A stretch of DNA of 64,000 nt from assembly GCA_025738555.1 (NCBI GenBank), contig JAOVFP010000024.1, positions 1,116,001 through 1,180,000 of the forward strand, in the 5' to 3' direction. Shown one piece after another: positions 1-10,794 of this stretch; position 1 is the first letter of the stretch, and every line of letters begins with the position of its first letter. The notes below the pieces were generated by a model. It ran no database searches. It worked only from the letters and a program-made list of their open reading frames with translations, and had not been told where the DNA came from. This stretch comes from Cyathus striatus (lineage: Eukaryota; Basidiomycota; Agaricomycetes; Agaricales; Nidulariaceae). The position numbers and the translations under genes are program-made.

Positions 1-2754
1 TGCAACCCAATCAGGAAAACTACCAGTAGAGTCCTGAAGCATAAAGCTACAGCTCCGTAACGACATTTATATGTATATTTTCTCACCTTTAACATGGCAT
101 CCTCTTCTTCCTTTGTTAGCCTTGGAGTAACATCGGTATAAGGTGTATCAAGGTCATCCATTGAAAAGGAGGGGATAGAAACCCCGGTGTCAGGGGGAAG
201 TGTAGGCTCAGTATCAATAGAGCCACCATTAACTGGCTCATCAAACGAGGACAAGTCGCCAATTTTGATATACTGCGAGATCTCCACCAAGAATGCTGTT
301 GTGCAGAGCTATAAAGCATTAGACTACGTACACTCACAGGAAGGAAGAAACACACTGTTTTGGATGGATCATTCTATTTAAAGGTTGGTCAAAACATGTT
401 CGCGCATGTATATGAAAGAAATGTACACACTAAGTCAATTCCCGGAATAAGGAGCTGTAAAATGGGGACCAAGTGCTTTGCACCGCCGTAGTAAACATCT
501 CTGGATACAATGGCCGGTGCAACTGCACCTAACGCCTTGATCACCGCTATCGTTCGTTGCGTCTGCTAAGATGTGAGGAACAACCCTAAAAAAAAAATAA
601 GACCCTGTCAACCGACCTCGGTTAATGCTTCTAAAGAGGGAACAGCACGCTCCAAAACAGGATGAAGGATTAAGTCAGGCTCCATGACGCTCATGGACTT
701 AAGGCACGCCTGGATATTGCCAACTGTTGTTGAATCTTGGGAGAACATTGCTAGTAATGTCACCGTTCTGAGCGACTTCACAAGCTCTCTTCTCATTAAC
801 TTCGTTAGCCGTCGATTCTGTAGCCATGTGAGCAAACATTTCAAGGATTATTGTAGAGTCAAACCTTTGGAGTTTTGCAATCAGGCTTTTGTTCTTCGTG
901 CCATCCTATATGAATCTCGTTATTATCAAAAACAACATTAAAAATGCAATAATCACGCTTATTGAAGTCGTATACGATGTATTTGATGAATGCACTCAGC
1001 TGAAAAGAATATAATTAGTATATGTATTGAAATTATAGAATACATATACGGTAGCCGACGGGAAGCCACATGGAGGGCAAGAAAAGGTACATACATCAGA
1101 CGTCCAAGTGCCGGAATTGGATGGGTGGAAGAAACTCTCAGTGGAAGCGATCAATCTTGCCAAAGAATCCAAGGCCCGCGAACCAGCAAGATATGCTTTA
1201 GGCCTATGCTGCGCTTTCTTTATTAGATTAGCGGAGAGGTAGTCACCTGGACTAGTGGTTTGGATCTGAGGAGTGTTTACTCCAGATGGAAGGGGTGAAA
1301 ACATCGGTGTCGGTGCATTGGAAGGAGGCACTGGTATTCCATCCTGCGCCATGGAATACACAATGATACGTGACAATGACACTGGCTCGAATATTAGGAA
1401 TACCGCTGGAATTGGTTACAATATGTCTACATACGAATTCTCCATTGAGGCTTGGGCAGTCTTCCAATCTCGAAGCCTGCTTGATTGTCGGCAGACGGAC
1501 CGGTTGTGAGAGACCCACCGTCTGCCAGAGGGATCTCTACAGCACATATTTTTTAAACCTTAAGCGTCGTAAATGTAAGATCTACGTTAAGCACTGACCC
1601 ATGGAGGCTAGGCATTTACACATCAGGAATTCCCATTCGTAATTTGAAAATATGCCAACATCTTTGAATAGTCCTGGCCAATAACCGTTCTCGGCGACGC
1701 CATTTATACTGGACGTCCAGGTTGGTCTTCCCTCACCCTCAGATCTCTCATCATCTGGAATTTGTGCTATTTTCCTAGGATCACTGACTTCAGGAGCGAC
1801 GTGCATCTCGACGAGTTTCGAGATAAAGTGCAACATGCGCTCATCATACTTGTACGAGTTTATGGATTCCCACAGGCGGAATAACATGGGCAGGTAGTAT
1901 TGGGGATGGGAAAGCGGTAAAAAAGTCATGAGATAGTAATGGGATGAAAGGATACTCTACATCGTCCAGTCAGAAATGAAAATTAAGGGGTAAGTTGCCT
2001 CTAGACTTACATCCAACTTGGTGCCATCCATTTGTGGAACGAAGGTCTCCAGCATTTCATTGATGGCTGCAGGATGAAAGAACCGCCGTGAATTGTCGGC
2101 TATATAGCCCATACACCATGAGAGTTGACTTTGGCACGTTGATTTAGCAGTCTCATCATCATTTAATAGTCCAGAATTGTCACTCACGTATATTCATATT
2201 GGCGTCTAGTCAGAAAGAGATCATCGCGTAAAATATCGTATACAGGTTTCCAAGGTAATCTCATATCTTCAATGGAAATTGTTTTCTTGCTCTTGGTCAA
2301 CACCTTGAAAGCATCCGCGCATGTCGCAACCATTTGAGTGGACATGCCGGGTGTAATGCTAACTAGGTAATACAATTTCGCCAATTTGACGCGTTTATCC
2401 TTGGGTATAGGATATTTCAACATGGACCAACTGCATTGCTTGTATGTCAGTAGAGATTACAGCAACTTGAAGAGACAAGAACGAGACGCACTATGTGAGC
2501 ATACTATCCCACTGCAGCAGCCCAACATCATAGTCCTTTGCTTCAATGCATTGGGTAATCCGCAAGAGAATAAAATCAAGCATCTCCACCATCTTTGAAT
2601 AGGACTCGATAGAATACGGCAAAGATTTCGCATAGCTCTTTAGTTTCTCCATGTCAGGATTGGAGTTGTTGAGAATGTCTTCCGAGATCGATATGGGGTG
2701 CTGCGAGGACTTTCGGCCGCTGAGATGCAGTGACGAAAATTCCGGTAGCACCAT
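1..2754 (-). CDS. BLM10: Proteasome activator BLM10/PSME4, N-terminal part (runs off left edge)
   Basis: Large HEAT-repeat activator that caps the 20S proteasome and opens its gate; this role is known for the family (yeast Blm10, human PA200). The start at 2754 (MVLPEFSSLHLSGRK) is the first ATG after an in-frame stop. Minus-strand exons give, in order, the conserved stretches SIEDMRLPWKPVYDIL and LFLTRRQYE (about 2205-2423), RRFFHPAAINEMLETF (about 2010-2150), YLPMLFRLWESINSY and KDVGIFSNYEWEFLMCKCLASM (about 1600-1900), SRIIVYSMAQDG (about 1360), PDLILHPVLERAVPSLEAL (about 620-690), AVIKALGAVAPAIVSRD and HLVPILQLLIPGIDL (about 430-530), FLVEISQYIKIGD (about 250-290), and DSTGSFPDWVA at the edge. 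These match fungal Blm10 in order and spacing. Only the first several hundred residues of about 1,900 are present. The open frames are intact, so truncation is only by the window edge. Confidence 0.93.
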
Positions 2755-3213
2755 TGTGCAGATGATGGTGGCAGCGGAATTTGAGTGGCTTCAGGAATCG
2801 AATCGAGCAGCTGGCAAGCGGGTGCGAGGTATGTGCTTAATTGTAAGCCGATCACAGATGTGACGCGATAGAAGAGCGACAGCACTCTGAATCTAGGCGA
2901 CTTGCACGCGTTATAGGCTGGACAATGGAGAGAAAACTGAGCGAGTAATAGTGAGTAGAAGAATAAGCAGGGAGAGAGAGAGAGGAAGTATATGAATGAG
3001 CATTGTGGCGTCGGTTCCCGACGTAGTACTTATGTTACCCCTCCACATCTGATGCCACTAATTGCCGATGTGGAGTACCCACCAGTTACAACAAGAGAGC
3101 TGCTCAGCTGCTGTTGTAGTCATCGTATTATTCTCCTTACTATTGTATATCATTTACAAAAGCCCAAAATACTTCTAGTACTTATGCCTACGCCATCTAA
3201 ATTACATTCCTAC
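2755..3213. other. Intergenic: BLM10 upstream region and 3' side of RXT2-like gene
   Basis: About 460 bp with no supportable gene. It holds the presumed promoter of the minus-strand BLM10 gene; a short GA run lies at about 2970-2990, so the transcribed strand is pyrimidine-rich there, as is common in fungal leaders. Confidence 0.5.
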
Positions 3214-4315
3214 TTATACATACGCAGCATCTTGTAGTTCTTTGATAGCACGTCCACGTACAACGTCCCAAACTGTATTTCTTTGCGCTCGCACATCCCC
3301 CAGAGTTTCCCGAATCTCCTGCAGTCGTTCTACGTATTCCCGCCCGTCATCCTGCAGCTCGCGCAATGTCGCCAGCGACTTTTCCAACATCTCCATCTGC
3401 ATTTGGGGAGATGCAAAATGAGAAGGCTCATGTACAGGGGGACTTATATTTGGATGATTTAGCAAAAACAATTTGTGAGTGGGAGGCGTCAAGTCAGGTG
3501 CGCGTGCCAAACGCCGCTCGCGGTCGTCCTGTTCGTCAGGCGCGATGTCTTCATCCTCCCGCTTGGGAACAACTGACGAATCTTGGTGTTTTTGATCTGG
3601 ATCTTCACTCATGACCTGCCACAGTCTTCCCAAGGCGGCCCGTAACGTTGCTTCTCCTTCAATCAGCCCATTAGTGGCATGTTCAAGTTCGTCCAAGAGA
3701 TGCGACCTAAATGTGTGCGTGACGGCCTTGTCCATCACGAAAGAAGTGTAGCTGAGATGCGAAGTAGTTGGAGATGGATATGGCGATGTAATGGGTGGAG
3801 ATGGAGAGCGCGACAAATGGGGCAGAGTCGGAGGAGAGGGAGAGCGTCGATCCTGCGGCAGAAGCAGCTTGATACGTTTTCGTGTCCTTTCTTCGACCTT
3901 GCCAACGATGAGAATGAAACAATAATGAATACTGAATAATATAAACATACCTCCCATTCTTCTACACCCGGTCCCCAGGCAGCCATCTTTCCGCGTCGAA
4001 TCCATCTAGCACCCTTGGCAGTTTTCCGTCCCCAGTTTCCTTCCCTGGTGCCTAGTTGGATCTCGTCCTCGTCAGAGTTGTATCCAACTGCGGGGTAGAA
4101 CCAGGAACTTTGATCAGCTAACGGCAATGGAACGACGTCTCTGCTGGCGATTTGGTGAGTGTTGTGTAAGACAGGGTGGGTGAAAGCGCGTACAATGGAT
4201 GTTCAGGCTGGGGATGTGAACGTTTGAAACCATTTATGTGACCGTTGGGATGGGCACTAGTTGAAGGGCGAGAGGAGGGATGGTTTGGAAACATGGACGG
4301 ATCAGGATATGACAT
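3214..4315 (-). CDS. RXT2-like subunit of the Rpd3L histone deacetylase complex
   Basis: Rxt2 is a small scaffold subunit of the large Rpd3 deacetylase complex in the nucleus (family knowledge). Three minus-strand exons can be joined. Exon 1 runs from 4315 to a GTACGC donor near 4198. Exon 2 (about 4146-3951) carries the acidic NSDEDEIQLGTREGN stretch followed by basic RKTAKGARWIRRGKMAAWG, which resembles the RXT2 N-terminal domain. After a short intron (about 3951-3902), exon 3 carries VTHTFRSHLLDELEHATNGL and then a long coiled-coil-like C-terminus (QMQMEMLEKSLATLRELQDD). Pro/Ser-rich linkers surround the domain. The stop is at 3214. The assignment rests on the order acidic patch, basic patch, helical DELEHA region; the C-terminal half is not diagnostic. 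A histone deacetylase of the same complex type lies about 12 kb away. Confidence 0.68.
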
Positions 4316-4627
4316 TGGGGAAGAGATGAGGGCACAACAGTTGGGTGGCCCAGGACTACATGAGCGGAAAAAGAGTCTCGCGGCTTATTCACGGCAACTC
4401 CCGGCAACTAAACAAGTCGCGTCTCACTTCCGTTTCATTGCTTTGGATACATCTTGTCCTATATACTATTGGTCACTACAGTCCCCCTGTCTACAAATAA
4501 TGCTCTCTATGCTCCGCAGGAGGTAGATCGCATGGCCAAGCTCCTTCCTGCACTACATCCTCAAACACATTACGGCAGGAACGAAATAGATCCATACATG
4601 CACGCGCAATCTCTAGCTACTCTTCCA
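4316..4627. other. Intergenic: RXT2-like promoter region
   Basis: About 310 bp between the RXT2-like start and the 3' end of the REXO4-like gene. No coding region is supportable; short ORFs here are not in a conserved frame. Confidence 0.4.
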
Positions 4628-5520
4628 TTAGTACAAGTATTCCAAAACAGTGTACATAGCACCTCTTACGGAATTCTCATAATCCAGTCCAAGGTTTCGA
4701 CCCATGTATATGTGGACCAGAGTATCCAATTCAACGACCACATTACTCTGCAGCTTTCTCCTCAGTGGGCGGTATAACGCAAGATCCCTTGTATGTATTG
4801 CCGGGTGCTTTAAGCCAAGAACCTATTGGACATTAAGGACAAAATGTGAATACTCAACGCTGTTAATCTTACCGAAAGGAAAGTCCAAATTCGGTGTCCG
4901 ACAATTATCTTGTCCCTTATGAGACTAATTACTTGCTGCTGGACTTCTGTAAACATCGGCGCTGTCGTGTATAAGAACTTCTCTCTTTTGCGGATGGCTT
5001 TGAGAACTTACCGTTTGCAAGGTGGGCGTAGTGTAACCCAGTCTGCGCTGTACGAAAGTCTTCCACTGGGTGACTGTACTTGCGATCATCAGTGGTCCGC
5101 ATGAACTACAGCAATGTAAACATACGTCGGCCGTACGTATGTGTCGAGAAGCGCATGGCCTCTGAAGTCAACAACGGAGACACGACTATTGCGAAAGGCG
5201 GTTAGAAGTTATCACCCGAGAGCCAGAATATTGCACCAACGCTACCATAGGTATTCTTTGAAGAATGCCATTAACTGGTCGAGTTCCTGCGTGCACGAAC
5301 AATACAGCGACAGAAACGTATCTGTAAACTGTTGGACTTGAATGACATTTACACGAGATGGTTTAACGCACCGTGAGCAGGGTTGAGTAGCCATAGTACG
5401 AATACGAGAAGATGCAGAAATCGTACTTGACGAAGGCTCCAGAAATAACGACGCAAATGTAGGCGTCCCTGACGCGTCAAAGCCATTGAAACACTCTATA
5501 CGCGTCGCACAGCGTTGCAT
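4628..5520 (-). CDS. REXO4/ISG20-type exonuclease-like protein, probably catalytically inactive
   Basis: The DEDDh exonuclease fold is recovered by joining minus-strand exons: RVSVVDFRGHALLDTYVRP (about 5120-5197), THPVEDFRTAQTGLHYAHLAN (about 5008-5070), APMFTEVQQQVISLI plus RDKIIVGHRIWTFLS (about 4872-4960), and VLGLKHPAIHTRDLALYRPL through VVVELDTLVHIYMGRN (4628-4824). Introns have GTATGT, GTAAGT and GTAAGA donors. These blocks follow the order and spacing of yeast Rex4 and related RNA exonucleases. Two catalytic parts are not visible. The first acidic motif (DCEMVG in active members) should precede RVSVVDF, but the upstream frame reads FFKEYL there. The C-terminal His/Asp site reads YENSVRGAMYTVLEYLY and lacks both residues. 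The 5' end is uncertain; 5520 is the first ATG of the upstream open frame, and further exons up to about 6196 are possible. Confidence 0.6.
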
Positions 5521-6353
5521 CTTGGATATCTAACTGGGGTCAAATGCCATGGAGTAAAGGCGCGGTTGAAGTATCATAAAGAATGCTAGAGGAGTCGATA
5601 TAACTGGGTGCAGTACAACAAGAATTCTCTTGTATGAAGCTTGACGGAGAAGCGAATTGGTCCACTGCATTCACACCGACGCGTTTCAAGTTTTGACGTT
5701 CCGCTACATTTGGAGACCAGTCAGGTACAGTTCAACCGAAGTCCAATATTCCAAGCAAGAAAGAGAAACAGAAGGATTTTTGAGGTTCTTCCAGGTGTTA
5801 TATCGAAGAGATGTTCCCTCCCCGAGGAGCAATCGACTATAGCAAACCAGAAGTGTTGTTGAACTCGACCCAGAAAAATAAGAATATCGGGTACTAACCG
5901 TCCTATTTTGTCTAAAAACCCTCGTGTCGGGTGATCCAGTGATTATCTTGGACAGGGCAAGAAGCGGAAGTCACGAAAAGATGACGAAAGAAGTTCCTGA
6001 TGGCCATGTGGCAAAAAAGTGAACGAGAGTGGAAATGCACACTCTGTTTTCTTGCAGTCTCCGTGTCAACGTCATACGTAAGGGAATGTCCCCCACGAAC
6101 CCTAACACTGGCGGAACCAGGGCGCCAATCTATGGCCTTACCAACATCATTCAGGTGAAACGTACTTCCAAAGTGCAAATGTCCTCTTTGTCCCATCTAG
6201 ATTTCCAGAAAAATACACGAAAATAAATATACCTTACAATGGGTGTTAATAGCTCTAGCAATCATCTCACGAGACTCCCCTTCTACAGCGAAGCGTCAGT
6301 ATGCGACCGTGAGGCTGTCAAGGAGGAAAGAACATACATCACTTCTGATGAAA
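5521..6353. other. Upstream region of the REXO4-like gene; no clear gene
   Basis: About 830 bp between the REXO4-like gene and the biotin synthase stop. A minus-strand open frame of 94 codons (5912-6196) could be a 5' exon of the REXO4-like gene or chance. I recognise no domain in it. Confidence 0.3.
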
Positions 6354-7934
6354 TTATGCAGCAGCCTGCTTTCGAACAGGCCCCTCAGTCTTGGGTTCGT
6401 CGGCCTCGAGGCTGAGGCTTTCTTTCTTCGCTACGCTGGCCTGTTCGAAGCTAGCCATACCCTCTAGACCCCAACGACCCATCATAGCTTTATCCTGCGG
6501 AGATGTCATACAGGGTTAAGCGTCTAAAAATTGAGTATATCAATGTTAGATATAGGCTTACTTCGTCCCAGGGAGAACCTAAAGAGGATAATGATAATAA
6601 GAATAGACGTATAGAGACAGGAAGCTATTATGCTCACAGGGAGTAGTCAACATCTGTTCTCCAGTAAATACTGCATTGGCGCCAGCCATAAAGCACATTG
6701 CTTGCTCCGACTCTGCCAATGTATTTCGACCAGCAGCAAGGCGGATAATCGTGGCTGGTAGAACGATACGAGCCGTAGCGATGGTTCTAACGAGGGTATG
6801 GTAACGGACCGGCTGAACACCGAAATGAATCAGTACTCCATGTGCTGCACAAGCAGGTTGGAAGTTCCTACTTCATTTCCTTCCAGAGGAGTTCCCTTGA
6901 TTGGAACAAGGGCATTGACTGGGAAGGACTCGGGATGCTCAGGCATACTTAGATGTAGGGTGAGCAAGAACAGAATCCCAATCTCAAGAACTTACCTAGA
7001 AACTTCCCAAATCAACCCCACCCGGTCAGAGTCGGACTCGCCCAGGCCTAGAATTCCTCCCGAACAGACACTAATGCCCGCGTCGCGTACTGCTGAAATG
7101 GTATCCAGACGCTCGTCATATGACCGCGTTGTAATAACCTGTCTTAATCCTCAAGCCTCCACGAGGTTACACACACAAAAAAAAAAAGTAACATACGGTG
7201 GGATAGAATTCCCGTGAAGTATCAAGATTGTGGTTATAAGCGGTCAATCCACTGCATGAAGTCGATCAGCTACAGGCCGATCAAGAACAAAATGGCATAT
7301 CATACGCCTCTTTGAGCTGTCTTGCTTGCTCGGGGGGAGAGCATCCCAAGGGTGGTGCAAACTTCCATGCCCATTCCGCGGACTTCGCGGACCATTTGGA
7401 GGATTCTCTCGAATCCCCGCTTGCGACCAGCGAGGTCTCTCCAGGCAGCACCCATGCAGAAACGGGTGCTTCCATTTTCCTTTGCCTTGCGTGCAGCTTC
7501 TAGGACAGGTTCTAAGTCAACCAAACGAGAAGCTTTGGTTGGGGTGGAATATCTGGACGACTGTGAACAGTAGGAACCTCGATGGGTTCTTAGAACATGT
7601 AGGATAAAGACAGTACACGCGTAAACCTACAATCTTCTGAACAGCCTCCAGCTACAAAGGGAGATGATTGTTGGGGTCGTTACCTGGAGATAAAGCGGGG
7701 TTACTCACTCTTAATATTCATGAGGGTGCAAAGCTGGATCTTCTTAGGATCATGGTGCTGGCGGTGAACAGCAGCAGCTCGAAAGACGAGATCCAGAAGG
7801 GGGGTGTCATAGATGTTTTGGATTTCGTCACGCTTCCAGTCATGGCGGGTTAGAGACTTGGGGGTAGGAGAAGGGGCATGAGTAGCGAGTGAGCGGGTGA
7901 GATGAGCTCGATTGAGAGTGATAGAGCGAAACAT
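6354..7934 (-). CDS. BIO2: Biotin synthase (radical SAM, mitochondrial)
   Basis: Converts dethiobiotin to biotin, the last step of biotin synthesis, using radical SAM chemistry and iron-sulfur clusters; in fungi it acts in mitochondria (family knowledge). The start at 7934 gives [21 protein letters not shown], a basic, Ser/Thr-rich presequence fitting mitochondrial import. Exons then give the [15 protein letters not shown] block and the radical SAM cluster region. Next come [45 protein letters not shown] and [14 protein letters not shown], then [27 protein letters not shown] and [13 protein letters not shown]. The C-terminus is a lysine/glutamate tail ending in RKQAAA. At least seven exons are separated by short introns. 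Length fits the family (about 390-400 residues). The leader upstream of the start is strongly pyrimidine-rich on the coding strand (7940-8030). Confidence 0.95.
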
Positions 7935-9044
7935 GGCGTGCAGTTGGGAGGAGAGGGATACAAGAAAGAAAAAAGAAAGGGAAGAGAGAAAGAAAAGACA
8001 GAAAGAAGAGAAGAGGAATCGATTGGACCTAAGGCCTAAAGTACTGGATGTTTGTTGAGTCGCATACTGGCAATTTGTTGGGGAACACGATCTATGTTCC
8101 TGCCAAATCAGGAGCCCAAGATTTCATGCGCGATCCAAAAATACTCTTGTCTTTCCCGCGACCCGCGTCATTCTCAAAAAAATATCGAATTTCAGGCTTG
8201 CCGCTTACTTGCCTGCAGTTATCTCAAACGTATATTTTCATTATTGACTTCTCATTCTATTCGTTTCCTCTCTTTCTCGACTCAACTCTGCTTAAGAACT
8301 GTTGCTTGATGTCTTGGTACCTCTCACGACTCTGGTTCCCGCACTTCACTATCTCCGCTTTCCAACTGAGGGCGGACTTCGTGCATAGGTACTACTATAC
8401 GCGTAGTCGCACAATGCTGTACATAATTCTACATTTATTTCTTCGCCGATGAGTCAACACGTTCCTTTCCTTCCTCTTTCGACTTCTGAGCCCAGTTACC
8501 GTGTGTTGATCTTGACCCAGACATTATATTGATACCTTGTTATTCCTCGTCGAATCTTGTCGGTATATTCGCATTTTGCGCTTATCTCCCTCGGGTTCGC
8601 TTCAATGTCCAGCAGTCACAGTTACTTATTTGTACAAGTGCACCGACTATAAGTGCAAAAATAATAATATATACACAGAACGAACGAAAGGTCTAGTCTA
8701 TCGCTCAAGTCCTTTCGACCTATAGGTATGGTATCGACGAGCGAAGCAGATGTGAATCTCAATATGCTACAATATGAGTACGGAAATTTTATAAAACGGG
8801 TCGTGCGGAAGCGTAACGACTATCCATCTAATAATCTTTAATGTCGGTGAGTTAAAAGAACAAGCTGCTGCGTGTAACACTTCTGACTTACACAAGTCTT
8901 GAGCTCATTAGTACGTCATAAAGGGGGTGTTCAACTATCTTCACGATTTCCCCCAGGCTTTCGAGATTGCAGCGCGTAATCGATTACCTGTGGACCTTCA
9001 AGTGGTCAACTTTATAATGACATATGGTACAAGAAAAAAACATG
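7935..9044. other. Intergenic, biotin synthase upstream side
   Basis: About 1.1 kb. The first 100 bp is purine-rich on the plus strand and is probably the biotin synthase leader and promoter. The rest contains only short plus-strand ORFs (largest 134 codons at 8048-8452) with hydrophobic, pyrimidine-driven composition and no recognisable motif, so I do not call a gene. Confidence 0.45.
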
Positions 9045-9263
9045 TCATTGCTGACCCTTCTTATTCGCGTCGTCGCCTTCGTTTGTCTCTTGCGCTCCAG
9101 TTGATCTGTCCTTCACTTGATCTTTCGAACGAGTGTTCGGTTTGCTTTCGTCCCTTCCCTTGAGCTTCTGATCACGAACAGCAGAATCCCACTGTCGCCA
9201 GGTATGTTCTGCGAGCTGGCGAGAATACAGCTGTTTCTGCTGCTGCATCGTCTGGGCGGTCAT
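9045..9263 (-). CDS. Small charged hypothetical protein (72 aa)
   Basis: A single open frame beginning MTAQTMQQQKQLYSRQLAEH and continuing TWRQWDSAVRDQKLKG. The N-terminal half is predicted helical with regularly spaced Gln, Arg and aromatic residues. The C-terminal half is hydrophilic and low-complexity (KDQVKDRSTGAQETNEG). I do not recognise the family. The composition looks protein-like, not like a chance frame, but there is no splice or homology support. It lies isolated between the biotin synthase promoter side and a 1.5 kb empty stretch. Confidence 0.45.
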   Translation of the reverse strand: MTAQTMQQQKQLYSRQLAEHTWRQWDSAVRDQKLKGRDESKPNTRSKDQVKDRSTGAQETNEGDDANKKGQQ

Positions 9264-10794
9264 ATGAAAAATGTAGAAATCGATTGGAAAGAAAAGGTAA
9301 GTTTTACGAGGTACTGAACGAAAATGCGTCGAAGGAAAAAATGTTAAGTGAAGGAAGTGTCGAATCTTGCAGTCCTACTGTTCATTCGCCATCTCTTATA
9401 TACAGATGAACTCTAGGATCGAAGAAGACGTATGCGGGTGCACGATTACATATTGTATTACCGATTATAGAGACTTTTAGGGTAAAAAGTCGATTATTGT
9501 AGTTAGCTTGCTATGCTTTTTCACATTTATTCCGCAAACGGCAACTTTCCAATACTAATGTAATCATGCACCCAGTACGTAGGGAGCGGTCTACTTCATA
9601 CTCCACCAATCCCGTCACGAGAAATTTAGATGACGTAGTTACATAATGCATCACGGAAACAAATTCATTGCTGATGCATGATGGCGCACTACTCCCTGTA
9701 AAGGCAAAAAGTCGGCGTCGGGTGCGCGTTGGTAAGCAAATCGAATTTAAGTTCGCGAGGCTAATTAACTCTAATTAACCAGCTACATCCTGCTGCATCT
9801 GGGCTTGGCCTAGGTCTGCATTCTTCATTTGTCATAAAAGAATGTAAGTACGCGTCGCGCAATGACGACATGCAGTGGGGTACGATGATATTTACCTCCT
9901 TTACATATATGATATCAAGGTGGTACTTACTATCCAAAACATACTTAAATGCATCTGCGCACACAATATTAAATGCACCACTTGGCGCAACTCAAAAGAC
10001 TAACGATCGAAAGACGAAGCAGGGTTTCCACTTTGGCGTGAGATGTTTATTTTTCGGAGTAAAAAGTAGGAGTCGAGGAGTTGACCGCCGCAGGCTCTAT
10101 CCCCAGGTTGTAATTTACCCCACAAAAAGGCGTCACTATACTTCACGATTGGCGATTGCTCCGACTCGTTCCCCAATATATCTCTGCGGGTCTCAGCGTG
10201 GTTGATCAATAACCAAAGAAGCGACCTCAGTCGGGGGTTTCGTATAAACGTAAATTTAATTAGTGAGATAATTTAGAATGTATTCAACCATCGTCTAATG
10301 TGTGAAATTCATTACACAACTGAAGATCAGAATTTGCAACCGGAAACTGCTCAAACAAGAAATGTAGTTCAACACCAGGCCGACACGTATATTATGAATC
10401 TCGGTAGATATCATGGATGGCCACGAGATAGAAATAAAAAAACGCATTAACACTTGGAAAAACTCCAAGAGGGAAACGAAATTAAACAAGCCTACAGTAA
10501 ACCAAAAAAAGTCCACTATGCAAAAGAGGGTAGAGAATGTGCTACACATGCGTCGGAGGAATGAAGACAACTACAAATATGGTGTAAGTGCAGAAAAAAA
10601 AATAAGATATTTGGTAAAAAAGAGATGCAATGTCCTTGAAAAAAATGCTTCGTTGAGATTGATTTATGCAGAGGGTTTTCGTGAAATGACATCGAATGCA
10701 ATAACAAAAGGTTAAGATGAGCACGTTGCTGTGTTTCGTCGCAAAGCGTAAAAAAGAATAATAGAAAAAGCAATCGCATGACGGTTGCAAGCCA
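9264..10794. other. Gene-free stretch
   Basis: About 1.5 kb without a supportable gene. It contains short unrelated ORFs on both strands and an A-rich segment on the plus strand (about 10430-10770). That segment creates lysine-rich frames such as 10413-10715, which look compositional and not coding. Confidence 0.4.

Noticed and set aside
8048..8452. 134-codon plus-strand ORF
   Set aside because: Hydrophobic composition from a T/C-rich segment; no recognisable family and no clear neighbouring exons.
10413..10715. 100-codon lysine-rich plus-strand ORF
   Set aside because: Arises from an A-rich tract; no domain and no support from splice signals.
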